From assembly GCA_038025085.1 (NCBI GenBank), contig CM076140.1, positions 29,809,001 through 29,873,000 on the forward strand: DNA of 64,000 nucleotides, read 5' to 3'. Under the pieces are notes generated by a model. That model was not told the origin of the DNA, did no database searches, and saw only the letters and a list, made by a program, of their open reading frames with translations. The position numbers and the translations under genes are program-made. This DNA is from Tetragonia tetragonoides. Taxonomy: Eukaryota; Streptophyta; Magnoliopsida; Caryophyllales; Aizoaceae. Shown here in pieces: positions 11,160 to 22,247 of this stretch (position 1 is its first letter; each line of letters opens with the position of its first letter).

Positions 11160-11215
11160 ACTTGGCTCAAGCCTAGCGCCGCTAGCGGCCCTGCTGACCT
11201 GCACATGCGGGCCCA
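11160..11215. repeat. CCGCTAGCGG palindrome upstream of gene B
   Basis: AGCGCCGCTAGCGGCCCTG lies about 290 bases upstream of the first codon of antisense gene B, the same type of motif as at 7650-7755. Confidence 0.6.
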
Positions 11216-11520
11216 CTGTTGTCCCACGGCCCCTTTTTCCAGACCAAAGTTCGTTACTTCAGTTCGTTTGCGGTGAATATCAGTACCAAGTGCGCGGGAA
11301 CAAAGTACTCCAGCCCACAAATTCAAATCCGACAGTTGGCCCATTTTACGATACCAACTATTTTCAGGTAAAACTAACCCGTTTATTTTGCAGGTCCCAG
11401 ATATTGAAACCCGAATCTACAATGCGACAACCCTTACCGCTCAGAGTGCCAAATTTATTTTTTAAAGCCCGGAAATTCTATCGGCCTTACCAAACAGCTC
11501 AACATTACAAACATTGGGCC

Positions 11521-11816
11521 AGTCAATGATCACTTAAGCTATTGCGGTTAAACTGTCCTCCTACGAAACTACAGATTTTAGGGTCAGTCAATGGTCGCTT
11601 AAGCTATTGCGGTTAAACTGTCCCACTACGAGGTTACTTATTATGTGTTAGTCAATGATCGCTTAAGCTATTGCGGTTAAACTGTCCCACTACGAGGTTA
11701 CTTATTGTGTGTCAGTCAATGATTGCTTAAACTATTGCAATTATACTGTCCATTATTTTTTATATGTTTCAGTCAATGATTGCTTAAGCTATTGCATTTA
11801 AACTGTTCATATGTTC
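11521..11816 (+). repeat. Tandem repeat, about 64-bp unit, five copies
   Basis: Units start with AGTCAATGATCGCTTAAGC at about 11521, 11586, 11650, 11714 and 11771. They lie between antisense gene B and the 3' LTR. A shorter version of the same array in reverse orientation is at about 21850-22075 in the reverse element, so it is a family trait of the 3' untranslated region. Confidence 0.85.
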
Positions 11817-12220
11817 TGACAACTTTACAGCCGTTATTTTTATTTGCGCTGTTTCGTTGACTTTTTTGTTTCTCGTACAGGGACGGAATCTCGACATCCG
11901 CTGAGCGGTGTTTAGTCACTGTTTGTCGAAGCACTCCACGTTGATCATTCTCAAAGTATTACTAACCTTTTCATTCACTCTGAATACAGGTCCCCAGCAT
12001 ACGTTTAGACCATCTACGAGCAGTGTTCTATCCTGCTACAATAACCTTTATTTTCTCTTGTGTTCACAGAGATGAAATCTTAGCACGCTACGAGCATGTC
12101 CCAACTCAGGTTTGTCTTCATATGCATACATATTGTACACTCTCACACACCGTGTGCACAACAGCATCCTGCATGTCGCCTTCGGAATACTTTGATCTTC
12201 GCTTTTACTCAAGCTCGATC
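11817..12220 (+). other. Retroelement 3' untranslated region
   Basis: Non-coding. It holds recurring short phrases such as GACGGAATCTCGACATCCGC and TACAGG, which occur again inverted at 21480-21800 in the reverse element. No gene is seen. Confidence 0.55.
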
Positions 12221-12234
12221 AAAGTGGGGGCTTC
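12221..12234 (+). other. Polypurine tract
   Basis: AAAGTGGGGGCTTC directly before the LTR start, the usual plus-strand primer position. The same tract is at 30123-30136 and, inverted, at 21276-21290. Confidence 0.75.
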
Positions 12235-14313
12235 TATAGACGCCAAAAATGCGTCTTCAGATTTCTTCGCAAAAGCCCGATGTTGAAAGGAGTAATTTAT
12301 AAACTTGAACTGCTATTTTTGCTTTAATAGTTAAGATAAGGTCTCAGGTTTTTCCTTCAAACACTCCTTCATTCCATTTCATTCAAAAGCCCCGTTTAAG
12401 AGCTTTCCAACAACACGTCTCATTCCTCTTTTCGACTCCCGATCGCCAAGTTGCGATTTAGGGGTAGAATCGTCTTTTACCGTTCAAGGGTATAACGGTC
12501 TTTTCATATTTTTCGGAATATTTAAATTCCTCCGGAAAATAAAAATGGACTGGATGTCGTCATTATGAAGACATCCAGCTGGCTGCTGACAGCCATCAAC
12601 GGCCCTGGGATAAATCCCAGCGCCACTAGCGGCGCTGACCCTGCTTCTGGCCCGACTCTTTTTTCGGCCAAATCCAAATTTCGGCTCCTTTTCAGCCGTC
12701 CAACCCTACTTCCTGCGCCTATAAATACGACCCTCCACCCTTAGTTCAAAACACACAGTCTACAGTTGACAACCTCTATTCTCGGTTGAGTACTCCCGAG
12801 CTTCTCCCTCTTTCTGCTAAAATATGAGATCTTGCTTTACTATTTTTGTCAAATATAGCCTACAGTTCAGGTACAAATTCCTGAGGGCTCATTAATTGCT
12901 TAATTTTTTATTTTCTAGTAGTCGTAATGTAGATATGATGCCAAGTAACATTTTTATTGCTTCCTAAATATTGTCTGTATAGCCATTGTAATGTTCAACT
13001 TGTCAATCAAATGCATGTCTAAACAAGGGTTAAATAAATGTTGTGATGCTTGTGATGAACCAATTAATAGTCTAAGTCTAGGTTGTTAATCCGTTTTTGC
13101 ATGGGAATTATGTCTTTAAATTATTAAGCAAAAGTTGAGTTAGTAGAGGCCGTCATAATACGGGCGAGTTGGGTGCCTAACACCTTCCCACCTCGTACCT
13201 TCGCCCCGGAACCTATTATTTTTGGGCACTCATATCATATATATATATATACATAAAACTGGGTCCTTTTTCGTGTGAGGCCGACACGTGAGACGCCACA
13301 TATGCAAGCCACGTCGTGTGGGCATGACACGTAAGCCGACATGTAAGCACAAACTTGTCATGTAGCATGACACATCATCCATCATTAATGTCTCATTAGT
13401 TAACTTAATTACATATTTATTAGCATATTTCTAAATTACAAAATAAGATAAATTTAATTACGTAAGTCAAAAAATTATAAATCTGACTCCCTTGGATTGG
13501 ATTTGAAAAATGCTTCAAAACGAGATATATATGTACATGTCCTATAAAATTTGGGTTCTTTCCGTGTGGTCATGACACGTAGGACGTCACATAAAAGGAA
13601 ATGTTTGTGTGAAGATGTCAGTACACGCCACATGTGCTCAACTTTGTCACATAGTTTTAGTTGTGCGGAATAAAACGAGCATGTGCTATCAACTTTTAGT
13701 GCACATATACCGTTAATGCAGAATGTATGAGTTTATTCACTATGTTCATTAATTGAATATTACTTATTAAAATTAGTGTACATATACTGTTTTTATTATC
13801 TATCTAAACTTAGTTCAATCTCATTACAAATGAAGGTCGCTTGAAAATATTATTTTCAAGAATTAGCATGCTACATCCTATGGATAGAAATCTTTGCAAA
13901 AATAAAATAAAATAAAACATATTTTACTAATAATATCAATAATTTCACATCAAATATAACATTATATTACTATATACAATATACATAAAATTATTTAACA
14001 AGCCTGTGCGAAGCACGGGGATAAAACCTAGTGTTCTATATGAGCGGGAGTCTTTCAAAAAACATGATTAGTTCACTTTTCGCGCTATTGGGTTGTCCCT
14101 TCGGTTTGTCCCTTCGATAAACCGCCGATAGCAGATTTGTGAGCTCTTTCATGGTTTTTATTCAATTCATTTCTTTACAAAACCTTTTCTAACTCGATGG
14201 TCCCTTGAACTTATCTAAACCCCCAACTTACAAATTTTCTATAAGGGCATACTCCAAGGAAACCAATACATTTATATGTAAAAAGGATTGGACGAAAATC
14301 CCGGGTCCTTACT
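12235..14313 (+). repeat. 3' LTR (L2), interrupted by a Helitron
   Basis: Starts TATAGACGCC after the polypurine tract and ends GGTCCTTAC. Without the 797-bp insertion it is about 1282 bp, matching the 1302-1312 bp of the other LTRs. A TATA box (CTATAAATA) lies near 12719 and a palindrome core (AGCGCCACTAGCGGCGCTG) near 12620. Confidence 0.85.
13235..14031 (+). mobile_element. Non-autonomous Helitron, 797 bp
   Basis: Begins TCATATATAT and ends in ACCTAG, with a hairpin CCTGTGCGAAGCACGGGG 11 bases before the end. It sits exactly between A and T of the host word CTCATA|TGTTCTATATGAG; the uninterrupted word is present in the LTRs at 2056 and 25230. TC start, CTRR end, subterminal hairpin and A|T insertion without duplication are the Helitron hallmarks. 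No Rep/helicase frame is present. Confidence 0.9.
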
Positions 14314-14392
14314 GTCTCCATAAATAATGAAGTCCATTACAAATGACTTGGAAATTTCAAAAAATAATGATGCAAATATTATAAATCTAAGC

Positions 14393-16039
14393 CTAAAAGG
14401 GGCACATCACCCTTACTGAATTTAAAGCAATACAAAAGGCAATCCTAAGCTGGACATACTCCAAAAAGGGTATTTCATTGATAGAATACTCTGTAGCTTC
14501 GGTAGTAGGGCCCCTGTCTTCCACGGTCTCATCTACTTTCGGGAACTCTGTATCACGTTTCTTGGGAGCCCATCTCTCTCGGACCATAGGCTCTTCTTCT
14601 TCAATCTCCATTAGAGGTGTGCTTGAAGACGCCTCTTGATCATTGGCCCGGATTTGGGGTTCCTCCAACGGTTTAGTAGTGATATTTTCCAAAGCTTTCT
14701 TGGCCTTTGGATTAAGGATGCCTCTTACATGCTTAACTCCCTTTTTCTTACCCTTCCCCTTCGGGTCATTAGGTTTTAAGAGTCTTAGGCTAGATTTGAC
14801 CAATTGGGCCTTAAGATCACCTTGTTCGGATTTCCTACATGCACGGCGACCCTCTGCGGTCTTTCAATCCATCCAAGCCTCATAAGCCGAAGATATGGTC
14901 GTAGGCGCCTTGACATGAGGAATAGTCCACTTAGGACGACGATCCCATTCACACTCCCATGATCTTACCATACTAATTGTCAAGATTCGCGTGGTACGGG
15001 GAACACTATCCTTTTGTGGGATAATTTGGCGTTTCCCATATTGTCGCATGATACGGCTAGGAAATATGTAAGTTGAGTTATGGAGACCGAGGATTTGATA
15101 ATATCCCGAATCCTTGTTGCATTTGATTGTGGATTTTAGAGCCCACCACTTGAAGGTCCATCGTAGCAAGGGATATGTTTAAGGTACCCACGCCACTCAT
15201 CAATGGTAGATTCATTATACAATCTCCGGGGTTCGGAAAATTGCTTCGGTTGATATTTGAGCGCATTAGCGGGTCTCACAATAAAGCACATGTGCTCAAA
15301 GAGCCATATCTACAAAAAAGCAACATATATAAAGTTAAAGATCCATCAAAGATTCAAACTTTATTAGCAAACAAATAATTCAAGCAATTATCCAAGCACT
15401 TACTTGGAGAAGAAGAGGGCTTCCCATCCATCCACCAAGCGATGGCTCTTGTTTCTTACGGTCCAAGCAAATTATAGTTTCACCAAGAACAAGAGACATA
15501 GGGGTAAAATCGTTTTGAATTTGTTCAAAAATTCTAAGCATATTAGTTTTACCATCATTACCTCCACCAACAAAGAGGTACCTATGCAAGAGACATAAAA
15601 TAAAGGCACCCTTATAATAGGTCTCACTCATCACGTCATGGTCATCTCTTACCTTGGGGAAAAAGATGTCAATTACACCGTTGAGGTCTAATTCACCACT
15701 CCTAGCAACGGAAGAAGCTTGTGTTGGTGATAGGCCAAGATACCTTTTATAGTAGCCTTCAAGGTTTGCTCCAAGCCATGGAGTGGCGGGAGCTTGGTCA
15801 TGAGGAAACCCAAGGATAGCGGCAAATTTTTGGGGAAGAGGACATAATCCATTATACCCAAAGCGGAAGACCTGAAGTTTATCGTCCCAAAACTCAATTG
15901 CGGCCTCAAGGAGATTCCATACAATTTGAACTTTCTTAAGGTGGAAGAGAGAATTCAAGTGGAAAGGCACAAGTCTCATCCTCTGCTTGGGGATCATGGA
16001 TTGTAACCACTTGTCAAATTTAACATCGAAGCTTGTCAT
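14393..16039 (-). pseudogene. Antisense gene A, second copy (broken)
   Basis: Starts MTSFDVKFDKWLQSMIP and shows the gene A motifs (LQVFRFGYNGLCPLPQKFAAI, MGSPLLLQ, FPSRIMRQYG). Unlike the copy at 7572-6280 it has an intron with GT..AG borders beginning after GSPLLLQ (about 15407) and ending near 15306. A frame change near 15170 and an in-frame TGA near 14866 break it; after the TGA the frame continues to 14393 as a Lys-rich, Glu-rich tail. It lies about 760 bases downstream of the second copy of gene B, the same order as in the first cassette. Confidence 0.65.
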
Positions 16040-16194
16040 GGCTGAAATCTAAGAATAATTAGGGGGTACCTCTCTCTAAGAAGCTCTCTATTCATAGCAA
16101 ATTCTGAAGGTGATGTCCCAAATCCGACTAACCCAAGGCTTAAAAAGGACTCGCACGGAAAAAACGAAAAATGTAAGGAAACAAGTCAAAAGGG

Positions 16195-16330
16195 GCTCCA
16201 GCGGCCCCAGGGACAGCCATTGAAGGCTCAGCGGCGCTCGATAGTGCAGCGCAGGCCCAGCGACACGTCGCTGTATCCCAGCGGTCAACCGCTGGAGCCT
16301 GGCGGCACCCCTTTTTGCCCCTGCTGCTCC
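16195..16330. repeat. GC-rich AGCGGC cluster upstream of second gene A
   Basis: Repeated AGCGGC/GCCGCT-type words in about 130 bases, 150-290 bases upstream of the gene A start at 16039. The cores are more decayed than at 7650-7755. Confidence 0.5.
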
Positions 16331-16800
16331 GCGTGTGCTGCTGGACTGCTCCCGTCGGCCGCCGTACCCTTTTCTTCGGATTTGGTCACTTTCCTTATCC
16401 AATTTGGACTCAAATATGGCCCTTTTCCTATTTCTTCTATTATTTTTATTTTGTAATATTTCCTTAATATTAAAGGAAACTCCACAATTTCTTTATTTCT
16501 TTTTTTTTTATGATTATCATCTTTTATTTGTATCTTTTTTATTAATCCCTTTTTACTTATTATTTTCATTTCATTTTTTCATCCCTTTCCTTTGTTCATT
16601 TTTTTATTAGGGGGGATAGGGTACACCCATTATAACTTTTTGGTTGTACCATTTTTTGTTAAATGGATATTACTTGCGCTTTTTCTTGACTACGTGTCCA
16701 TTTGCATTGGCCTAACTATGTTTAGGGACCGATAAATAAGCAAGCAATATATACAAGCAAAGTCCGACTGCTTGTTCCATCCAAATGTTCAAAATGTATT

Positions 16801-19550
16801 TCACACAAATACATTGTCATAAAAGCTATCACCCGCATCATCATCCGTACGGGGCACTACAAAGTGGTCCTTCGACCTCCGCACCTCATCACCAAAGATC
16901 GACGCCACGACCTGGCTAGGGTCAAATGAGGAATGTCGGGTGGGCCCCCGATATGAACTCCCTTCCCCGGCATAGCTCGAGTCATACCCCCACGAAGAAC
17001 GAGGAGGCATGGTAGGCACCATAGTCCATAGGAGCAGGAACCGGGGGCTGGTAGTAAAGGCCACCGTACGAAGGATATTCCTCATACCCGTGATAAGGAG
17101 GATACATCGGCACATGCATAGGAGCAGGCTCCACATACAGAGTCATCCTATTCCCACCAGGGCGGTCCGACCGATGTACAGGCACCCTCTCTCTCATAGG
17201 ACTCTCCCTCCGAGGGCTCCTCTCGAGTGAAGGACTACGCTCCGGAGAACTCACGCCCTCATTATCCGACATCACCACCTGTCGTGACCTACGAGGAAGG
17301 GGTCGACGGTACTCAACCTACATCCCACAGAAAGTTATAAGACTTATTTCTCAAAGCATGCAACTTTGAAAATGCAAAATGCAAGCTTACCTTGTCCAAG
17401 TCAGCTCTTGAACAAGTACCCTTGGAAAAGGCTCGGGATATCCAAGACTTCATGGCGTGCATCATCTTGAAGAACTTCCCGGTCTGCTCATGATCAAGCT
17501 ACACAAAGAAAGTTAGTAGAAGCATATAATGAAGTAAGGCATTGCACACTTCGGTAAAATTACAAATTTACCCCTGGATGCCCAACGGGAAGAGGTAGGC
17601 CTTGGATGTCCTCATCAAGGTCCTCTGTCATAGGGATCTCTCTCCAGCACTCCTTCTCGCCATAATCCCGGCCTCGGACCAGCATATCCGGGACATCCAC
17701 CACGATGTCATCAACCCGAGGTTCCTACAAAACAAAGTAAGTTAGCATCAATAAGGCAAGAGAGATATAGAAAATCAAGCATAAATTCTTACCTTCAAGC
17801 ACACAAATAAAGGCATGACGCGATCACGGCGGAACTGCTCAAAGTGCCCCGCAAGATCCTCTGCAGGCTCCCTCAAATACTGCATAGCATCTGAGCCAAC
17901 CATGGCCTCCGCAACCTGCTCGCGAGACAAGCACCTCACCAAGAACATGAAAGAGGGAGGATCCAAAGGAATCCTGGGACCCTTGAAGTCGGGATAAACC
18001 TGACGGAAAATCCGCTCCCCTAGATACCACTCGAAGGAGAACGGGCCCACAATCAGGATCCTCTGATGGTCCACCGCCCTAGAGGCTAGGATGGCGTCCG
18101 GAGCCGACCCATGATACACAAGCATGCAAAATAAGACATTTCCACACCAAGAAATACAATCAATGCAACCCATACAACAAATATTATATTTCTACCTTGT
18201 GCCAGTCATGCGCAAGAGAGCCTCCCTACACTGCTGGAGGGTATGCAAAGGCGTTGGACCCCTATGGCGCTATGCCCGACAAACCGGGAAATCCAAGGCC
18301 CAGCCCGTAGGCGCCAAATCCGGGAAATGCTCGAAAAACCAAGGCTATATTCAAACATGAAATTAAGCATCGCACACTTAAATCATGCAAAGAAAATACA
18401 AAGGTAAAAAAACCGCACATGTAAAATATTCCAAAAGCCACACAAGCTTACCGGAGGAAGGTTCGCCTGCTTGTACCCCTCATCGTTCACGCGGCAGGCG
18501 TACCGCATGCATCTCAAGAGGCTGGCGTAGCTCGGCAACCCCCAGTTATACTCTCTCACTCTCTCCCTATCGAGCAGACTCGGGAGGTAGGTGGCATAAA
18601 TGCATTCCCCCTTGTCACTAAAGATAGTTGGTGGCAAGGAGGTAGGCGATATACATCATCGCCTTTTGCTCCACCGAGGTATTCCTCTTATACCTCGGGT
18701 CTTTCAAAGCTATAAAAAGGTCACTGTAAGAACGGTAGTGGTGACCCCAGTTGTTCCCCCAAGGATCGAAGAGCTCCACCAACTCCATCTTGCGTTTCCA
18801 AATGGAAACGTCATAAACAATGGGCATACCCACGCAAGGTACCCCGGTCAACATCGCAAACTCCGAAGAAGTAGTCATTATTTCCCCATTAGGGAAATGG
18901 AACGTATTGGTAGTGTCCCAAAAATGCTCCAAAGACAACCAAACAATAAACCTCTTGACTCGCTCAACCGAGTCCGCCGCTCTCAAAAAGGGTCCAAACC
19001 CCGCATTCAAAACCGCATCTTGCACCTCTTTGGGCAAGGTTTTGGAAAGCTTAATCGAAGAGCCATAGTTTCCATGGGCCTTCAAATTCCCATCGGGTTC
19101 CTATGATCAATTTTGCAATCCCTTAGGTTCACATTTCAATCAAATGTTCAATCCTAAGCATGTTTCTAAGTTCATTCAAGCCGCGCAAGATCACATGCGC
19201 TACAAGCTTGACAATCGCATACAAATTCTATACCAATTATATCCAAGGAAAGCATATAAACTCAAACTCAATGCATAAAACTATGAATTCAAAAGTTTGA
19301 GGACTTACCATGAACTTGGAAGCCCGAGAGCTCAAATGAGCCACCGATCGGAAAAGTAACTCCGATCGATCCCAAACAATGTCGGGCACCCTATCCGGTC
19401 GGGTGTATCGATCTTGAGGAAAAGCCACATTAGGCTTCCTCTTTGAAGGCTTCACATGAGGTGGAAAAGCCTTGGTGAAAATGACGATTTCCTCGACCTC
19501 CTCTCGCACCTTGGCCCTCTTACGCCTCCTCTTTCCCAATTTTGGAGCCA
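16801..19550 (-). pseudogene. Antisense gene B, second copy (broken)
   Basis: Starts MAPKLGKRRRKRAKVREEVEE (basic, possibly nuclear), with a donor after RASKFM near 19310. Later exons carry the plant-mobile-domain motifs: LEHFWDTTNTFHFPNGE and FAMLTGVPCVGMPIVYDV near 18900, PWFFEHFPDL near 18345, FSFEWYLGERIFRQVYPDF near 18020, and a Pro/Ser/Arg-rich tail ending at 16801. A frame change near 18620 and a stop near 18270 interrupt it. Exon order and lengths follow the copy at 10883-8162, but the sequence is much diverged, so this is a different lineage of the same gene, not a recent duplicate. Confidence 0.65.
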
Positions 19551-19844
19551 TGTAAGAATGATGAACAAGCAAACAAGAACAACAAGCAAAAATGGAGAAT
19601 TTCGAATTTTCTCTCTCCAAGGGTGTCAAAACCCACTCTGAAATTCACCCCAAATTTGAGAGAGAAATCACAAATAAACTTCAAATTATGCAAAGATTAT
19701 GCAAAACCAAGCAAATGCAAGGAAAAAGGAGCAAATTTGAGTAAGAATTAAAGTTTGAGCAACAATGGAATTAGAGAGAGAGGCTTGAAATTTTGGGGAA
19801 GAAATGACCCAAAATCGACCTTCTCTCACTTAAACCCCTAAACC

Positions 19845-19963
19845 GCGCCACTGAACCGGCCCAGCGGCCCGGTTCAGAGTCGCCAGGCTCAGCGGCCCAC
19901 CCGCTAGCCCCGGTGGCTGCCGCCAGGCCAGGCGGCTGTCCTCAGCACCTCCGCGACGCTATC
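19845..19963. repeat. GC-rich AGCGGCCC cluster upstream of second gene B
   Basis: Several AGCGGCCC and GGCGGCTG words 300-410 bases upstream of the gene B start at 19550. The cluster is cut by the retroelement inserted at 19964; it resumes at 29408 with GAGCCGCTGAGCG. Confidence 0.55.
19959..19963 (+). repeat. Target-site duplication CTATC, left copy
   Basis: CTATC directly before the LTR start TGTAAGGACC; the same five bases follow the other LTR at 29403-29407. Confidence 0.9.
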
Positions 19964-21275
19964 TGTAAGGACCCGAGATTTCTACGGCCACGGAGTTCGT
20001 CCTTATAGAAAATTTGTAAGCTTGGGGTTTAGATAAGTTCAAAGGACCATCGAGTTAGAAAATCTTTTGTAAAGACTTGAATTGAATAAAAACCATGAAA
20101 GAGGTCACAAATCTACTATCGGCGTTTTATCGAAGGGACAAACCGAAGGGACAATCCGAAGGGACAACCCAATAGCGCGATAAGTGAACTGATGATGTTT
20201 TTAGAAAGACTCCCGCTCATATAGAACATATGAGTACCCAAGAATAAAGGGTTCGGGGGCGAAGGTACAAAGTGGGAAGGTGTTAGGCACCCAACTCGCC
20301 CGTATTATGACGGCCTCTACTAACTCAAGTTTGCTTAATAATTTAAAGACATGATTCCCACACAAAACGGATTAACAACCTAGACTTAGACTATTAATTG
20401 GTTCATCACAAGCATCATAACATTAATGTTTAACCCTTATTTAGACATGCATTCGATTGACAAGTTGGGCAGCACAACGACTAGACAGACAATATTTAGG
20501 AAGCGATAAAAAAACGTGTACTAGCATGATATCTACATTATGACTATTAGAAAATAAACAATTAGGCAATTAATTTAATTTGAGCCCTCAAGTGTTTGTA
20601 CTTGAACTGTAGGCTTTATTTGACAAAAATAGTAAAGACAAGGTCTCAAGAATAAATTTGGAAGAAAGAGGGAGAAGCTCAGTGTTAATACTCCTGAGAA
20701 TAGAGGTTGTCAACTGTAGACGGTGTGTTTTGAACTGAGGGAGAAGGGTCATATTTATAGGCGCAGGAAGTAGGGTTGGACGGGTGACAGTAGCCGATTT
20801 TTTGGAGTTGGGCTAAAAAATATCCGGGCCTGGAAGCTGAGCCAGCGCCGCTAGCGGCTCAGGTCAGCGCCGCTAGCGCTCAGCTCACAGTCACTAGCGA
20901 TTCCAGAGCCGCTTACGGCTGTAATAAGCCAGCTGGATGTCGTCATAATGACGATATCCATTTTATTTAAATTTTCCGGATGAATTTAGTGTTCAAAAAA
21001 TTAAGAAAAGACCGTTTTACCCTTGGGCGGTAAAAGACGGTTCTACCCCCGGTTCACAACTTGGCGACCGGGAGTCGGAAAAAGTCATGAGATGTGTCGT
21101 TGGAAAGCTCTTGAACGATGCTTTTGAATAGGATTGGAATAAAGGAGTGATCGAGGAAAAACTTGAGACCTTATCTTACCTATTAAAGCAAAAAATACTG
21201 TTCAAGTTTATAAATTACTCCTTTCATAATCGGGCTTTTGCGGAGAAATATGAAGGCGCTTTTTTGGCGTCTATA
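19964..21275 (-). repeat. 3' LTR of the reverse element (L3)
   Basis: 1312 bp, from TGTAAGGACC to GGCGTCTATA. On the minus strand a TATA box (CCTATAAATATG) lies near 20760 and CCGCTAGCGG palindromes at 20845-20925, about 100 bases upstream of it. Confidence 0.9.
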
Positions 21276-21290
21276 GAAGCCCCCACTTTG
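21276..21290 (-). other. Polypurine tract of the reverse element
   Basis: Minus strand AAAGTGGGGGCTTC next to the LTR end. Confidence 0.75.
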
Positions 21291-21849
21291 ATTGAGCTTG
21301 AGTAAAAGCGAAGATCAAAGTATTCCGAAGGCGACATGCAGGATGCTGATGTGCACATGTTGTGTGAGAGTGTACAATATGTATGCACATGAAGACAAAC
21401 CTGAGTTGGGACATGCTCGTAGCGTGCTAAGATTTCATCTCTGTGAACACAAAAGAAAATAAAGGTTATGGTTAGCAGGATAGAACACCGCTCGTAGATG
21501 GTCTAAACATCTGCTGGGGACCTGTATTCAGAGTGAATGAAAAAGTTAGTAATACTTTAAGAATGATCAACGTAGAATGCTTCGACAAATAGTGACTAAA
21601 CACCGTTCGGCGGGTGTCAAGATTCCGTCCCTGTACAAGAGACGAAAAAGTCGACGAGATAGCGCAATTAAAAATAACGGCTGTAAAGGGAAGTAACACT
21701 GGCGAGAGTGAATAGTATAAATGCTTTATTCTGAGCAAACAGTGACTAAGCACCACTCGGCGGATGCCGAGATTCCGTCTCTGCACAAGAAACAAAAAGG
21801 TCGACGAGACAGCGCGATCAAAATGACGACTGTAAAATGGTTATAACAT

Positions 21850-22075
21850 ATGAACAGTTTAAATGCAATAGCTTAAGTAATCATTGACTGAAACATATAA
21901 AAAACAAAGGACAGTATAACCGCAACAGTTTAAGCAATCATTGATAAGTAACCTCGTACAAGGACAGTTTAATCGCAATAGCTTAAGCGATCATTGACTG
22001 ACCCGAATTTTGTGACATTGGGACTTTGGTAGGGAAGGACAGTTTAACCGCAAGCTGTCATTGACTGACCCAACT
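21850..22075 (-). repeat. Tandem repeat, same unit as at 11521
   Basis: About four diverged units with inverted TTAAGC..ATTGACTGA words, at the same distance from the LTR as the forward array. Confidence 0.7.
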
Positions 22076-22078
22076 TTT

Positions 22079-22247
22079 GGACGTTGGGACTTCGGGACTT
22101 TGAGACTTTGGGACATTGGGACGTTGGGACATTGAGACTTTAGGACATTGAGACTTTGGGATTTTTGGGATATTGAGACTTTGGGACATTGAGACTTTGG
22201 GACAGTGGGACATTGGGACATTGGGATATTGACATTTTGGGATATTG
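22079..22247. repeat. Minisatellite with an 8-bp unit, 21 copies
   Basis: Units of the form GGACATTG or AGACTTTG follow one another in strict 8-base steps; only one unit has nine bases. It lies inside the 3' non-coding part of the reverse element and has no counterpart in the forward element. Confidence 0.85.

Larger units (their letters stand above)
1450..14313 (+). mobile_element. Forward Ty3/gypsy (Tat/Ogre-like) element with antisense genes
   Basis: Order on the plus strand: truncated 5' LTR (1450-2342), primer-binding site (2344), leader, gag (3428-4819), intron-like spacer, integrase fragment (5159-6062), antisense gene A (7572-6280), antisense gene B (10883-8162), 64-bp tandem repeats (11521-11816), polypurine tract (12221-12234), 3' LTR (12235-14313). 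The two LTR copies are clearly the same family over their shared part. Protease, reverse transcriptase and RNase H are not visible. Extra antisense frames between integrase and 3' LTR are known in the Tat group of plant Ty3/gypsy elements (Grande, RIRE2, Retand). The 5' end is broken, so no target duplication can be checked. Confidence 0.75.

Noticed and set aside
11521..11816. Regularly spaced repeats that could recall a CRISPR array
   Set aside because: Units are contiguous tandem copies of about 64 bp without unique spacers, in a plant retroelement.
16220..16610. Frames on both strands over the GC-rich cluster at 16.2 kb
   Set aside because: They are by-products of GC-rich palindromic words and T-rich DNA upstream of antisense gene A.
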